DNA from: Desulfovibrio sp. DV
GTDB lineage: Bacteria; Desulfobacterota; Desulfovibrionia; Desulfovibrionales; Desulfovibrionaceae
Direction of reading: 5' to 3'
DNA length: 32,963 bases
Assembly (NCBI RefSeq): GCF_001936595.1
Contig: NZ_MLBG01000045.1
Coordinates: 1-32,963 of the forward strand
Shown here: positions 7,757-14,856 of the stretch, in pieces
How the letters are laid out: the number at the start of each line of letters is the position of its first letter
Position numbering within the stretch: the stretch's first letter is position 1
The notes under the pieces: generated by a model
Databases searched by the model: none
Told to the model about the DNA's origin: nothing
The model's input: the letters and a program-made list of their open reading frames with translations, nothing else
Position numbers and translations under genes: made by a program

Positions 7757-8530
7757 CTACTGCACGAAAAAGGTCAGGGTCGAACGCAACACTTCTTGCT
7801 CCACCGCCCCGTCGGCCGGCGCACCCTTCATTTCGGTGCGCACCACCCACAAGCCCGGATGCGTGATGCGCACCTTGGCCACCCCGGCGTCGTCGGTCTC
7901 GGTATAATAGGCATAGGTGTTGGGGGTCTTGCTGAAGCCGTCATAGGTGGCCAGCACCGTGGCCGGGGTCGGCTGGCCGTCAAAGAGGACCTTGACGTCA
8001 AGGTCCTGGCCGACCGCCACCTTGGCCGGATCGGCCAGGGGCACCAGTTCCAGGCGCTGGCCCGCCACGGCGTCAAACCCGGCCGTCTGGCCGTCGACCG
8101 CAACCAGGGACTTGGCAAACTTTTCGTAGCGGTTGCTTTTGGTCGCGCCCGGCAGATCTTTTTTCGTCCCCTTCTTCAGGCCCTCGGGCGTCAGGCTCCA
8201 GACCTGCGGCAGCCGGTGCACCAGGATGATCCCGGTCCCGGGCTTGGCAAAGGTCGCCTCGCCGTCAAACGTCAGGGTTTTGTCGTTGGCTGCAAGCGCC
8301 ACCGGAGTCGCCTTGCCGTCGGCAAAGACAAAGGCTTTGACATCCGCCGGCGTCTCCAACTCCTCGCTGACAATGAACACATGGGCCGAATGCACGCCAA
8401 ACGGCACGGCCTTGCCGGCCACGGCCGTGGCCGTCCCCGGCTTGAGCACGGTTTCATGGGCCGTTGCCGCTCCGGCCAGGGCCAGGACCAGCGCCACGGC
8501 GCATACGGCCCTCTTCGTCAGATTCTGCAT
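7757..8530 (-). CDS. DUF4198 (NikK-like) periplasmic metal-uptake protein
   Basis: A 257-residue exported protein with a signal peptide at 1-24 (cleavage at ATAHE). The mature start AHETVLKPG is the typical DUF4198 opening (His, then a hydrophobic residue and Pro). Two beta-rich repeats follow; the second contains LELVPLADPAKVAVGQDLDVKVLFDGQP, TYAYYTETDDAGVAKVRI and HPGLWVVRTEM. Proteins of this family accompany nickel or cobalt ECF transporters and are thought to act in periplasmic metal handling. GAGGAGAGG precedes the ATG. It is the first gene of a two-gene unit with the NikL-like protein, is divergent from cbiC, and a 20-bp palindrome lies 25 nt upstream. Confidence 0.78.
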   Translation of the reverse strand: MQNLTKRAVCAVALVLALAGAATAHETVLKPGTATAVAGKAVPFGVHSAHVFIVSEELETPADVKAFVFADGKATPVALAANDKTLTFDGEATFAKPGTGIILVHRLPQVWSLTPEGLKKGTKKDLPGATKSNRYEKFAKSLVAVDGQTAGFDAVAGQRLELVPLADPAKVAVGQDLDVKVLFDGQPTPATVLATYDGFSKTPNTYAYYTETDDAGVAKVRITHPGLWVVRTEMKGAPADGAVEQEVLRSTLTFFVQ

Positions 8531-8554
8531 GTCCTCTCCTCGCTTTCCTAATTT

Positions 8555-8574
8555 TAATAAATACGTATTTGTTA
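8555..8574. promoter_or_regulatory. Candidate operator palindrome
   Basis: A 20-bp palindrome centred between 8564 and 8565, with core aataaatacgtatttgtt and one mismatched pair (8558/8571). It lies in an A+T-rich stretch between the DUF4198 gene and cbiC. It does not match the NikR, Fur, Rex or HcpR consensus sites that I know. It is a likely site for a repressor of the metal-uptake genes. Confidence 0.45.
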
Positions 8575-8679
8575 TTTCGTCTTAAATAAATTTTCGTGCT
8601 ACATGTCAACACAAAAATCTGCTCCAGCCGGCTTGGCCCAAAGCCCAATGCCGGCTATTATGCGGGCAAGAGGTGGCCC

Positions 8680-9339
8680 ATGCCCGATACAACCCGCATC
8701 CTGCCCATTACCGACCCGGAAGCCATCGAAGCCGCATCCCTGGCCATTATTGACGCTGAAATGCCCGAGCCGCGGCCCTTTGCCGGTGCCCACTGGGACA
8801 TCGTGCGCCGGCTCATCCACACCACCGCCGACTTTGAACTGGCAAGCCTGGTGCGGTTTTCCGACGACGCGGTCCAGGCGGGCCTGACAGCCCTGGACCA
8901 GGGCGCGACGATTGTGACCGACACCGAAATGGCCCGCTGCGCCATCCCGCTGCGTCGCGTGACCCCGTTTGGCTGCACCGTCCGCTGCTTCATGAACGAC
9001 CCCGGCGTCGTTGCTGCCGCTGCTGCCGCCAACTCCACCCGGGCCGCCCTGGCCGTGGACTTTGCCCTGGACCTGCCGGGACCGCTTATTTTCGCCATCG
9101 GCAACGCTCCGACCGCTCTTTTGCGCCTGCTAAAGCGCCTCGACGGCGGCGCTCCGGCCCCGGCCCTGGTCATCGGGATGCCCGTCGGCTTCGTCAACGC
9201 CGCCGAGTCCAAGGCCCTGCTCCAGACCCGGGCCGATGTGCCCTGGATCACCATCAAGGGCCGCAAAGGCGGCTCGGCCCTGGCCGGAGCCACGGTCAAT
9301 GCGCTGGCCATCGTGCTGCGCGAGGCCGGCAAGGCCTAA
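8680..9339 (+). CDS. cbiC: Precorrin-8X methylmutase (cobalt-precorrin-8 methylmutase)
   Basis: A 219-residue enzyme of cobalamin biosynthesis, moving the C-11 methyl to C-12 to give hydrogenobyrinate or cobyrinate. The catalytic histidine is H47 in RRLIHTTADFE, the family signature. The other conserved blocks are present: IVTDTEMARCAI, GCTVRCFMNDP, NSTRAALAVDFA, FAIGNAPTALL, and the C-terminal IGMPVGFVNAAESK...ITIKGRKGGSALAGATVNAL. The length is normal. AGAGGTGG precedes the ATG at 8680; an upstream in-frame ATG (8596) lies in the A+T-rich promoter region and is rejected. It is divergent from the NikK/NikL-like pair and followed by a terminator, so it is a single gene here. In an organism using the anaerobic pathway the substrate would be cobalt-precorrin-8. 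Confidence 0.93.
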   Translation: MPDTTRILPITDPEAIEAASLAIIDAEMPEPRPFAGAHWDIVRRLIHTTADFELASLVRFSDDAVQAGLTALDQGATIVTDTEMARCAIPLRRVTPFGCTVRCFMNDPGVVAAAAAANSTRAALAVDFALDLPGPLIFAIGNAPTALLRLLKRLDGGAPAPALVIGMPVGFVNAAESKALLQTRADVPWITIKGRKGGSALAGATVNALAIVLREAGKA

Positions 9340-9517
9340 GCGGGGCTTTTTTCCCCAGGACGTTCCGGGAGTCTCCTGGCCGGGCGGTGCCGGGGCTTTT
9401 GCGGTGCGTCGCCGGGAGGACGCCGCCAGATGGGGGCGGCCTGGACGGTGCCGGGCCGATCCGAATTTCGTCAGAACAGCGCCCCGGATCTTTCAGGGAG
9501 AGGTGTCTGCGAACAAC

Positions 9518-9554
9518 AATGCCCCTGTCGGCGCTTGGCCGGCAGGGGCATTTT
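9518..9554. terminator. Terminator between cbiC and the TPR-methyltransferase gene
   Basis: A 15-bp stem with one G-T wobble (9518-9532 with 9538-9552), a 5-nt loop and tttt at its plus-strand end. It lies about 180 nt after cbiC and 56 nt after the convergent gene, so it may serve both. The rest of 9340-9609 shows nothing else. Confidence 0.75.
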
Positions 9555-9609
9555 GGGGGCTGGCAGCGAACCGGTGCCGCGCCCGGGCTGGCGTCGGCGA
9601 GGGATCGCT

Positions 9610-11031
9610 CTAGGCGGGTTTGCCAAGGACCAGGGCGCAGCCGGTCACGGGCGCGTCGTCGCGGTATTCATGGATGCCCTCGAGGCGCGCCGCCACCGTG
9701 AAGCCGGCCTGCCCGGCCCGGGCAAGGACCGCGTCGATGTCGTGCAGGTAATAGGCGGCAGCGGTCAGGGAGTAGGCGTCTTTTGCTCCGGGAAAGAGCG
9801 TGAAGGCCAGCAGGCCGCCGGGACACAGGGCGGCGTACGCGGCGGTCAGCACCGGAGCCAGCTCGCCGGTGTAAATGAACACCGCCGCGCCCACGATCAG
9901 GTCGTACTCTTCCCGGCAGCCGCCGAGAAAATCCGTGACGTCGCCGCAGACCAGGCGTTCATACAGGCCTTTGGCCCGGGCCAGCTCCAGCATGGCCGGG
10001 GACAGGTCCACCCCTTCGAGGCGGGCGGCGAGGGGGCGCAGCCAGGGCGCGCACAGGCCGCTGCCGCAGCCGGCGTCGAGCACCGTGAGCCCCGAGCGCT
10101 GGCCCGGAACCGCAGCCAGGGCCTGGGCCAGCAGATCCGGGGCCTGATAGCCGCGTTCCCCGGCAGCGCTCTGGTCCCAGAGCCGGGCCTGCCCGTCGTA
10201 GACCCGGCGCACCCAGGCCAGGGGGGCGCGCTGTGGGGCAGGCTCAAGGTCAAGGAGCGACAGCTCGGCCACCACGCCGAAGCTGTCTGCGGGATCAAGC
10301 TCCAGGGCCCGCCGGAACGCTGCTTCGGCCTCCGGGACATCCTGGCGGGCCAGGGCCGCCCGGCCGCGAAGCGAACACTGCCAGGCCGACTCCGGGGCCG
10401 CGTCCAGGTGGCCGGCCGCTTCGTCGGGACGGCCGGCCTCAATGAGCAGCTCGGCCATCTCCAGCCGGGCCGGGACCGTGTCCGGCCCGAACTCCACTGC
10501 CCTGGCGCAGGCCTTGAGGGCATCCCCGGCCCGGTCCAGGGATTTGAGCGCCCAGGCCGTATGCAGCCATACGGTGGGATCGTCCGGCACCACGGCCAGG
10601 GTGGCGTAAAATAACCGGAGGGCCTCGTCCGGGTTGCCCGTCTCCAGGTGGAGCAGGCCCAGGGCGTGGCGCGGCTCGGCATATTGCGGCGCGCAGGCGG
10701 CGGCCTGCTCGAAATCGCGGGCCGCCTCTTCGATGCGGCCCAGGGCCAGACAGGCCCGGCCATGGTCGAACAGGGCCTCGGCATAGTCCGGGCGCACGGC
10801 AAGGGCCCGGCCGATCAATCCGACGGCCTTTTCCGGGTCGCCGTCGTCCAGGGCGCACAGGCCAAGCAGATGCAGGGCTCCGTCGTGGCTGGCGTTTTTC
10901 GAAATGATTTTGCGGTAGAGCGGGGCGGCCTGATCGCTTTGGCCCCGTTTGTGGAGTGTTAAGGCCCGGGCGTAGAGCGTTTCAACCGTATTGGGGTGCG
11001 CCCGCCCGGATGTCTTGTGGCCCTGTCGCAT
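9610..11031 (-). CDS. TPR-repeat class I SAM-dependent methyltransferase
   Basis: A 473-residue fusion. Residues about 15-270 hold tandem tetratricopeptide repeats (LYARALTLHKRGQSDQAAPLYRKII, ALHLLGLCALDDGDPEKAVGLI, ALFDHGRACLALGRIEEAARDFEQA, ARLEMAELLIEAGRPDEAA, GRAALARQDVPEAEAAFRRAL). The C-terminal 200 residues form a Rossmann methyltransferase with motif I LDAGCGSGLCAPWL, the acidic motif II-like region LEGVDLSPAMLELAR and CGDVTDFL. This resembles TPR-methyltransferases that act on proteins or glycans; the target is unknown. The start at 11031 has GGAG 5 nt upstream. A possible sigma-70 promoter at 11189-11218 would leave a G/C-rich leader of about 150 nt. Confidence 0.87.
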   Translation of the reverse strand: MRQGHKTSGRAHPNTVETLYARALTLHKRGQSDQAAPLYRKIISKNASHDGALHLLGLCALDDGDPEKAVGLIGRALAVRPDYAEALFDHGRACLALGRIEEAARDFEQAAACAPQYAEPRHALGLLHLETGNPDEALRLFYATLAVVPDDPTVWLHTAWALKSLDRAGDALKACARAVEFGPDTVPARLEMAELLIEAGRPDEAAGHLDAAPESAWQCSLRGRAALARQDVPEAEAAFRRALELDPADSFGVVAELSLLDLEPAPQRAPLAWVRRVYDGQARLWDQSAAGERGYQAPDLLAQALAAVPGQRSGLTVLDAGCGSGLCAPWLRPLAARLEGVDLSPAMLELARAKGLYERLVCGDVTDFLGGCREEYDLIVGAAVFIYTGELAPVLTAAYAALCPGGLLAFTLFPGAKDAYSLTAAAYYLHDIDAVLARAGQAGFTVAARLEGIHEYRDDAPVTGCALVLGKPA

Positions 11032-11188
11032 CGAATCTCCATGCTGCTTGGGAAGACGTTTGACCCGCTGCCCGGCCGGGGCCAGGCCATCGCTTGCGGC
11101 GCCTCGACATGAAGGGCCGGGATCGGTTGGCTGGCGACCGGGAAAACCGGTTGGGCATCGGGCCGTTTGGTGCCTATCGGCGGGGACG

Positions 11189-11218
11189 AGCATACGTTCC
11201 CGGACCGGCCTGCGTCAA
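11189..11218 (-). promoter_or_regulatory. Possible sigma-70 promoter for the TPR-methyltransferase gene
   Basis: On the minus strand, TTGACG (11218-11213), an 18-nt spacer and TATGCT (11194-11189). The -35 match is five of six, the -10 four of six. Confidence 0.45.
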
Positions 11219-11274
11219 AAGCCATTTGCCTGCCCCCTGCCGTTGTCGGCCGGGACAGCCAACACGGGCTAAGG

Positions 11275-11292
11275 CCCGGCCTTTTGGCCGGG
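11275..11292 (-). other. Hairpin downstream of the DUF4239-like gene
   Basis: Perfect 7-bp arms cccggcc and ggccggg around a TTTT loop, 27 nt after the stop of the minus-strand membrane-protein gene. There is no T-run behind it on that strand, so a terminator role is weakly supported. Confidence 0.3.
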
Positions 11293-11318
11293 TATGTGTG
11301 CCCGCCGCTGCCCCCCGG

Positions 11319-12092
11319 TCAGGGGAGGGGCAGGCCGGCCAGGGCCGTGACCCGTTGGAGGGCGAAGTCAAAGGCGGAAATGTCGATGTTGACGATGCCC
11401 ACAAAGGGCGTGTTGAGATCGATGATGGCGGTGATGACCAGAAGGAGCATGGCGAACATGGGCAGCTCGAAGGCCAGCTGGGTCCTCCGGTTGGGCACCC
11501 GGGTCAGCCAGGTCTTTATCAGCATGACATAGTAGCCGACGACGATGAGGCTGAAAATCATGGGGTGCAGGTTTTCCGTGGCCTTGATCCGCCGGGTCAG
11601 CCGGCATTTGGTCATGTCGGTCAAATTTTCAAGCACCAGATGGTGGATGGCCTCTTCATTCTTGGTGGTCGGGGTGATCTTGTAGGCCTCGTTCCACAGG
11701 GCGTCGAAGGCCTCGGACGCCTGCGGCGACATCCTGCCTTCCTTGAGGGCCGGAAGGTCGTAATCGACCACGCTTTGGGCGTAGGCGACCAGACGTGTTT
11801 TGAGGCCCCTGGCGTCGGAGAGGCCGTTTAGGAGCCGGGCCATGGAGATCATGTCCTCGGATTCTTTGCGGGTGTCGTCCTGGACGGTGTAGAAATTAAT
11901 CAGCAGGGTGACGAGCGCCATGCTGAGGAAAATGGAGTAGAGGGAATTAAACAGACTGTAATTGGAGATGGTTTCCGACAGGTACTGGATCGGAGGCGTT
12001 TTCTTGCGGGCGGCGGCAACGAGATAGAGCACGGTCGGCAGGCCGAGGACGATGATGACCCCTGTTTCGCTGGACCAGAAAAGATTGTGCAT
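11319..12092 (-). CDS. DUF4239-like (bestrophin-like) inner-membrane protein
   Basis: A 257-residue protein with four predicted membrane segments: about 10-28 (GVIIVLGLPTVLYLVAA), 45-67 (LFNSLYSIFLSMALVTLLI), 179-196 (MIFSLIVVGYYVMLI) and 210-232 (PMFAMLLLVITAIIDLNTPFVG). A soluble, partly helical section of about 110 residues lies between the second and third. This 2+2 arrangement with a long central loop and the IDLNTPFxG ending is like DUF4239 proteins, sometimes called bestrophin-like. The function is unknown; ion conduction is only suggested by analogy. A GAGGA sits 11 nt before the ATG. The next gene upstream (DUF1847) is 138 nt away. Confidence 0.65.
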   Translation of the reverse strand: MHNLFWSSETGVIIVLGLPTVLYLVAAARKKTPPIQYLSETISNYSLFNSLYSIFLSMALVTLLINFYTVQDDTRKESEDMISMARLLNGLSDARGLKTRLVAYAQSVVDYDLPALKEGRMSPQASEAFDALWNEAYKITPTTKNEEAIHHLVLENLTDMTKCRLTRRIKATENLHPMIFSLIVVGYYVMLIKTWLTRVPNRRTQLAFELPMFAMLLLVITAIIDLNTPFVGIVNIDISAFDFALQRVTALAGLPLP

Positions 12093-12230
12093 GGCGGGCG
12101 CGTCCTCGCTTGGCCGGATGGAGGGCCGGGGGGCTGCAACGGGTACGGGGAGTCGGCCGGGGCGGGCCGAAACCCTTCCTGCCCGTTATTGTGAAACGCA
12201 CCCGGCCGGACTGCAAGATGGCTGCGTCCC

Positions 12231-12932
12231 CTAGGGCAACGGCTCTTTGAGATACCGGCAGTAGCTGTCGTAGTGGTAGACGGCGGCCAGGGGATTGTGG
12301 CCGAGCAGGCGGTCCTTGACGGCCAGCACCGTACCCATGGCCGTGGCATGCTTGAAAAAAAGCGAGTCGTGGCCCACGCACAGGCCAAGGAGGATATTGA
12401 ACTCCGTGCGCGCTTCATTGAGCGCCAGAGCCTGGAAGACCGGATTGCACATGGTCTCGTGGGCGGCGGTCGGATCAACCTGCTCGGCCGGCTCAAGGCC
12501 AAGGAGCGACTTGGCTTTGCCGCCGATCTTGCAGCCGACCGAAGCCACTGCAAAGCCGTTGGTGGCCAAAATTTCGTTGACCACCCCGGCCTCGGCCCGA
12601 AGGCCGATGCAAAAGGCCAGCCCCAGGCGGCCATAGCCCATGCGCCGGGCGAATTCCACGATCTCGACGATGCGGGGCTTAAGCGGCCTGACCGCCCCGT
12701 AGCCGGCCTCGCGGCCGCCGTAGCAGCTCGCCTCCTCACGCGAGGCCTGCCTGGCGAACTCGCCGCAGGGTTCGGCTGCCATGCAGGCCATCGACGTTTC
12801 GGCCAGATCGCGCATGCGAAGCGACGGGCAATCGGCCGGGGCCTTGCCCTTGGCGTTGCGGCACCAGCGTTCGGACCAGTCGTAGGGGCAGGTGGCGCAG
12901 TGGGGCAAAAGCGGGGTGGGGGTGTCGGTCAT
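12231..12932 (-). CDS. DUF1847 cysteine-rich protein
   Basis: A 233-residue soluble protein. The N-terminal HCATCPYDWSERWC followed by ADCPS gives a four-cysteine cluster (residues about 11-34), typical of DUF1847 and probably a metal or Fe-S site. Further conserved-type features are RIVEIVEFARRMGYGRLGLAFCIGL, the central CKIGGK and CNPVFQALALNEARTEFNILLGLCVGHDSLF, ending AVKDRLLGHNPLAAVYHY. The family occurs mostly in anaerobes and its role is unknown. The start at 12932 (GAGG upstream) follows the stop of the Nif11-like gene by 4 nt, so the two are co-transcribed. A longer start at 12977 would overlap that gene. Confidence 0.85.
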   Translation of the reverse strand: MTDTPTPLLPHCATCPYDWSERWCRNAKGKAPADCPSLRMRDLAETSMACMAAEPCGEFARQASREEASCYGGREAGYGAVRPLKPRIVEIVEFARRMGYGRLGLAFCIGLRAEAGVVNEILATNGFAVASVGCKIGGKAKSLLGLEPAEQVDPTAAHETMCNPVFQALALNEARTEFNILLGLCVGHDSLFFKHATAMGTVLAVKDRLLGHNPLAAVYHYDSYCRYLKEPLP

Positions 12933-12936
12933 GGCC

Positions 12937-13182
12937 TCAGCTCCGGCGCAGGAAATCCCACCAGTTGCGGAATTCAAAAAAGCGTTCGGCCTCTTCCACG
13001 GTCTGGCATTTGACGTGGAGGGTGTCGATCATGGCGTCGAATTCCTCGTCGGTGAAATACAGATCGGCCTCGCGCAGAGCCGCCTCGCGGGCCTCGCTGC
13101 CTTCGGCCATGTACAGGTTCTTGCGCAGTTCCTTGTCGGTCTCAAAGCGCTCATAGAGTCGGCGCACATTGTCCATGGTCAT
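12937..13182 (-). CDS. Small Nif11-like protein
   Basis: An 81-residue protein, acidic and helical (NVRRLYERFETDKELRKNLYMAE, ALREADLYFTDEEFDAMIDTL, EEAERFFEFRNWWDFLRR). The opening helix with a DxxLRxxL pattern and the later FTDEEF segment resemble Nif11-family proteins, found in nitrogen-fixation loci and as leader regions of some peptide precursors. Here it has no GG cleavage motif and no core peptide, so a precursor role is unlikely. The start at 13182 has AGGGGG 7 nt upstream; a second ATG follows 6 nt later. Repeat DNA lies just upstream (13198-13283). It is paired with the DUF1847 gene. The family call is tentative. Confidence 0.6.
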   Translation of the reverse strand: MTMDNVRRLYERFETDKELRKNLYMAEGSEAREAALREADLYFTDEEFDAMIDTLHVKCQTVEEAERFFEFRNWWDFLRRS

Positions 13183-13197
13183 GGCATATCCCCCTAA

Positions 13198-13283
13198 ACC
13201 ACCTTCCCCCCTGCAAAAAAATTTTTGGGGCGGGGAGGGGCGCGGGGAGGGGGCCCTTTTTGGAAAAAGGGGTCCCCCTCCCT
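13198..13283. repeat. Repeat-family hairpin block downstream of argC
   Basis: Two stem-forming sections. The first is gcaaaaaaatttttgggg flanked by C and G runs. The second is a long imperfect stem with arms 13245-13261 (gggaggggg, ccc, ttttt) and 13264-13282 (aaaaa, gggg, t, ccccctccc). It lies between argC and the Nif11-like gene and has the same A/T-core, G/C-flank design as the copies near 26,960 and 32,800. It may also end argC transcription. Confidence 0.55.
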
Positions 13284-13298
13284 GCATTGTTATGCTGC

Positions 13299-14351
13299 CT
13301 AGGGCATCATGGGCGCGAGAAAAAGTCCCGCGTCCACGGGCAGGCCGGACATGAGGTTGGCGCAGGCCACGGCCTGGCCCGATGCGCCCCGGCACAGGTT
13401 GTCGATGGCCGAGACGACGATGAGCCGGTTGGTGCGGGGATCGACCACCAGGCCGATGTCGCAGAACATGGTGCCGCGAACGTAGCGCGTCTCCGGCAGC
13501 TTGCCGACCGGCAGCACGCGCACCCAGGGCTTGTCGGCGTAGTGGGCGGCGTAGAGGGCGTGGACTTCTTCCACGGCCATCACCCGGGTCAGCTTGGTAT
13601 AGATGGTCGACAGGATGCCCCGGTCGATGGGGAGCAGGTGCGGATTAAACGACACGGTCATGGTCGCGCCGGCCAGCTTGGACAGCTCCTGCTCGATCTC
13701 CGGGGTGTGGCGGTGCTTGCCCAGGTTGTAGGCCCGGAAGGTGTCGTGGACCTCGCAGAAAAGCATGGCCGTGGACGCCTTGCGCCCGGCCCCGGATGCG
13801 CCGGATTTGCTGTCGGCCACGATGTCGGTCAGGTCGATCAGGCCGTTGGCCAGGGCCGGGGCCAGCCCCAGGATGACCGAGGTGGGGTAGCAGCCCGGAT
13901 TGGCCGTGAGCTTGGCGGTCTTGAGGCGCGCGCTGTTGAGTTCCGGCAGGCCGTAGACCGCCTCTGGCAGCAGGGCCGGGTGGCGGTGGGCAAGGCCGTA
14001 CCAGTCGGCGTAGACGCCGGCGTCGTGGAGGCGGAAATCGGCCGAGAGGTCGACGACTTTAAGTCCGGCGACCAGCAGTTCGGCGGCGTAGTCCATGGCT
14101 GCGCCGTGGGGCACGGCCAGGAACACGAGCTTGCAGGAGGCAGCCAGATCGGCGGCGTCCGGGGCCGTTATGGCCACGTCGCCGGCCGGGAAGCCTTCCA
14201 GAAAGGGATAGATGGCTTTCAAGGGCTTGCCGGCTTCGGCCCGGGAGGTGGCCCGGGTCAGTTTCAGGACCGGATGGACGGCCAGTATCCGGGCCAGTTC
14301 CATGCCGGTATAGCCGGTGACGCCGACGAGGCCGACGGGGATGGGTTGCAT
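13299..14351 (-). CDS. argC: N-acetyl-gamma-glutamyl-phosphate reductase
   Basis: A 350-residue enzyme of arginine biosynthesis, reducing N-acetylglutamyl-5-phosphate to the semialdehyde with NADPH. The Rossmann motif GLVGVTGYTG is at residues 7-16. The active-site cysteine is C154 in NPGCYPTS. Other signatures are PHGAAM, VDLSADFR, SGASGAGRK, and the C-terminal SAIDNLCRGASGQAVA. The length is typical of the long ArgC form. It follows the DUF1844 gene by 13 nt and is probably co-transcribed with it. No other arg genes are in the window. Confidence 0.95.
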   Translation of the reverse strand: MQPIPVGLVGVTGYTGMELARILAVHPVLKLTRATSRAEAGKPLKAIYPFLEGFPAGDVAITAPDAADLAASCKLVFLAVPHGAAMDYAAELLVAGLKVVDLSADFRLHDAGVYADWYGLAHRHPALLPEAVYGLPELNSARLKTAKLTANPGCYPTSVILGLAPALANGLIDLTDIVADSKSGASGAGRKASTAMLFCEVHDTFRAYNLGKHRHTPEIEQELSKLAGATMTVSFNPHLLPIDRGILSTIYTKLTRVMAVEEVHALYAAHYADKPWVRVLPVGKLPETRYVRGTMFCDIGLVVDPRTNRLIVVSAIDNLCRGASGQAVACANLMSGLPVDAGLFLAPMMP

Positions 14352-14364
14352 GGCGGACCTCCGG

Positions 14365-14676
14365 CTACTGCTTTTTGACGAAAATCAATCGCAGGTCGCA
14401 CAGCAGGCTGGCCAGGATGTCGCTTTCCTCGGCCGTGAGGTTGCCGCGCGTCTTGCAATCGAGCATGGCCAGGATGTCGATGGTGTGCTTGGCCTCGGGC
14501 AGATTGCTAAGGTACTGGCCGCTTTCCGGTTCCGGGGCCTCGCCCATGAGCACCATGGCCGATTGGGCCAGGGACAGGATGAAAGTGATAAAGGAGACCG
14601 GGGGAAAGCAGGGTTCCTGGCCGGGCCGGTGTTCCTTGCAGGTCCCTGCCCCCTTGTTGTCGGAATCGATGTTCAT
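14365..14676 (-). CDS. DUF1844 family protein
   Basis: A 103-residue protein. The DUF1844 core is complete: FPPVSFITFILSLAQSAMVLMGE (a moderately hydrophobic helix), the acidic loop, then NLPEAKHTIDILAMLDCKTRGNLTAEESDIL and the final LLCDLRLIFVKKQ. The function is unknown; family members are common in deltaproteobacteria and relatives. GGAGGAAG lies about 7-9 nt before the ATG at 14676. It is first in a unit with argC, with a plausible promoter at 14731-14760. Confidence 0.88.
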   Translation of the reverse strand: MNIDSDNKGAGTCKEHRPGQEPCFPPVSFITFILSLAQSAMVLMGEAPEPESGQYLSNLPEAKHTIDILAMLDCKTRGNLTAEESDILASLLCDLRLIFVKKQ

Positions 14677-14730
14677 GAAGCGACTTCCTCCTTGCGCGGG
14701 CATTGGGCCTTGTCCTGCGCCGCGCTCCCT

Positions 14731-14760
14731 ATTACATAGGGCGATGACGCAAAACGGCAA
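14731..14760 (-). promoter_or_regulatory. Possible sigma-70 promoter for the DUF1844-argC unit
   Basis: On the minus strand, TTGCCG (14760-14755), an 18-nt spacer and TGTAAT (14736-14731); the -10 matches five of six positions. It lies 55 nt before the start codon. Confidence 0.45.
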
Positions 14761-14798
14761 CCAGCCGGGGGTAGTCTTACCCCAAACCCGTCCGGCTT

Positions 14799-14833
14799 GC
14801 ATCCGCTTTTTCCCGGCTTCTCCGGGCGGATGC
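14799..14833 (+). promoter_or_regulatory. Leader hairpin before pyk
   Basis: Outer arms gcatccg (14799-14805) and cggatgc (14827-14833) enclose inner arms cccgg (14812-14816) and ccggg (14822-14826), with a one-sided cttttt bulge. It ends 11 nt before the pyk ribosome-binding region. It may affect pyk expression; it matches no riboswitch that I know. Confidence 0.4.
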
Positions 14834-14856
14834 GGCCTGCGACCTGGAGGCACATC

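Noticed and set aside
8575-8680. Cobalamin riboswitch upstream of cbiC
   Set aside because: No B12 box or characteristic paired core could be found in the short leader.
11160-11190. Flagellar sigma-28 promoter (GCCGATAG-like)
   Set aside because: The -10-like GCCGATAG is present but the region 11 nt upstream does not match TAAAGTTT.
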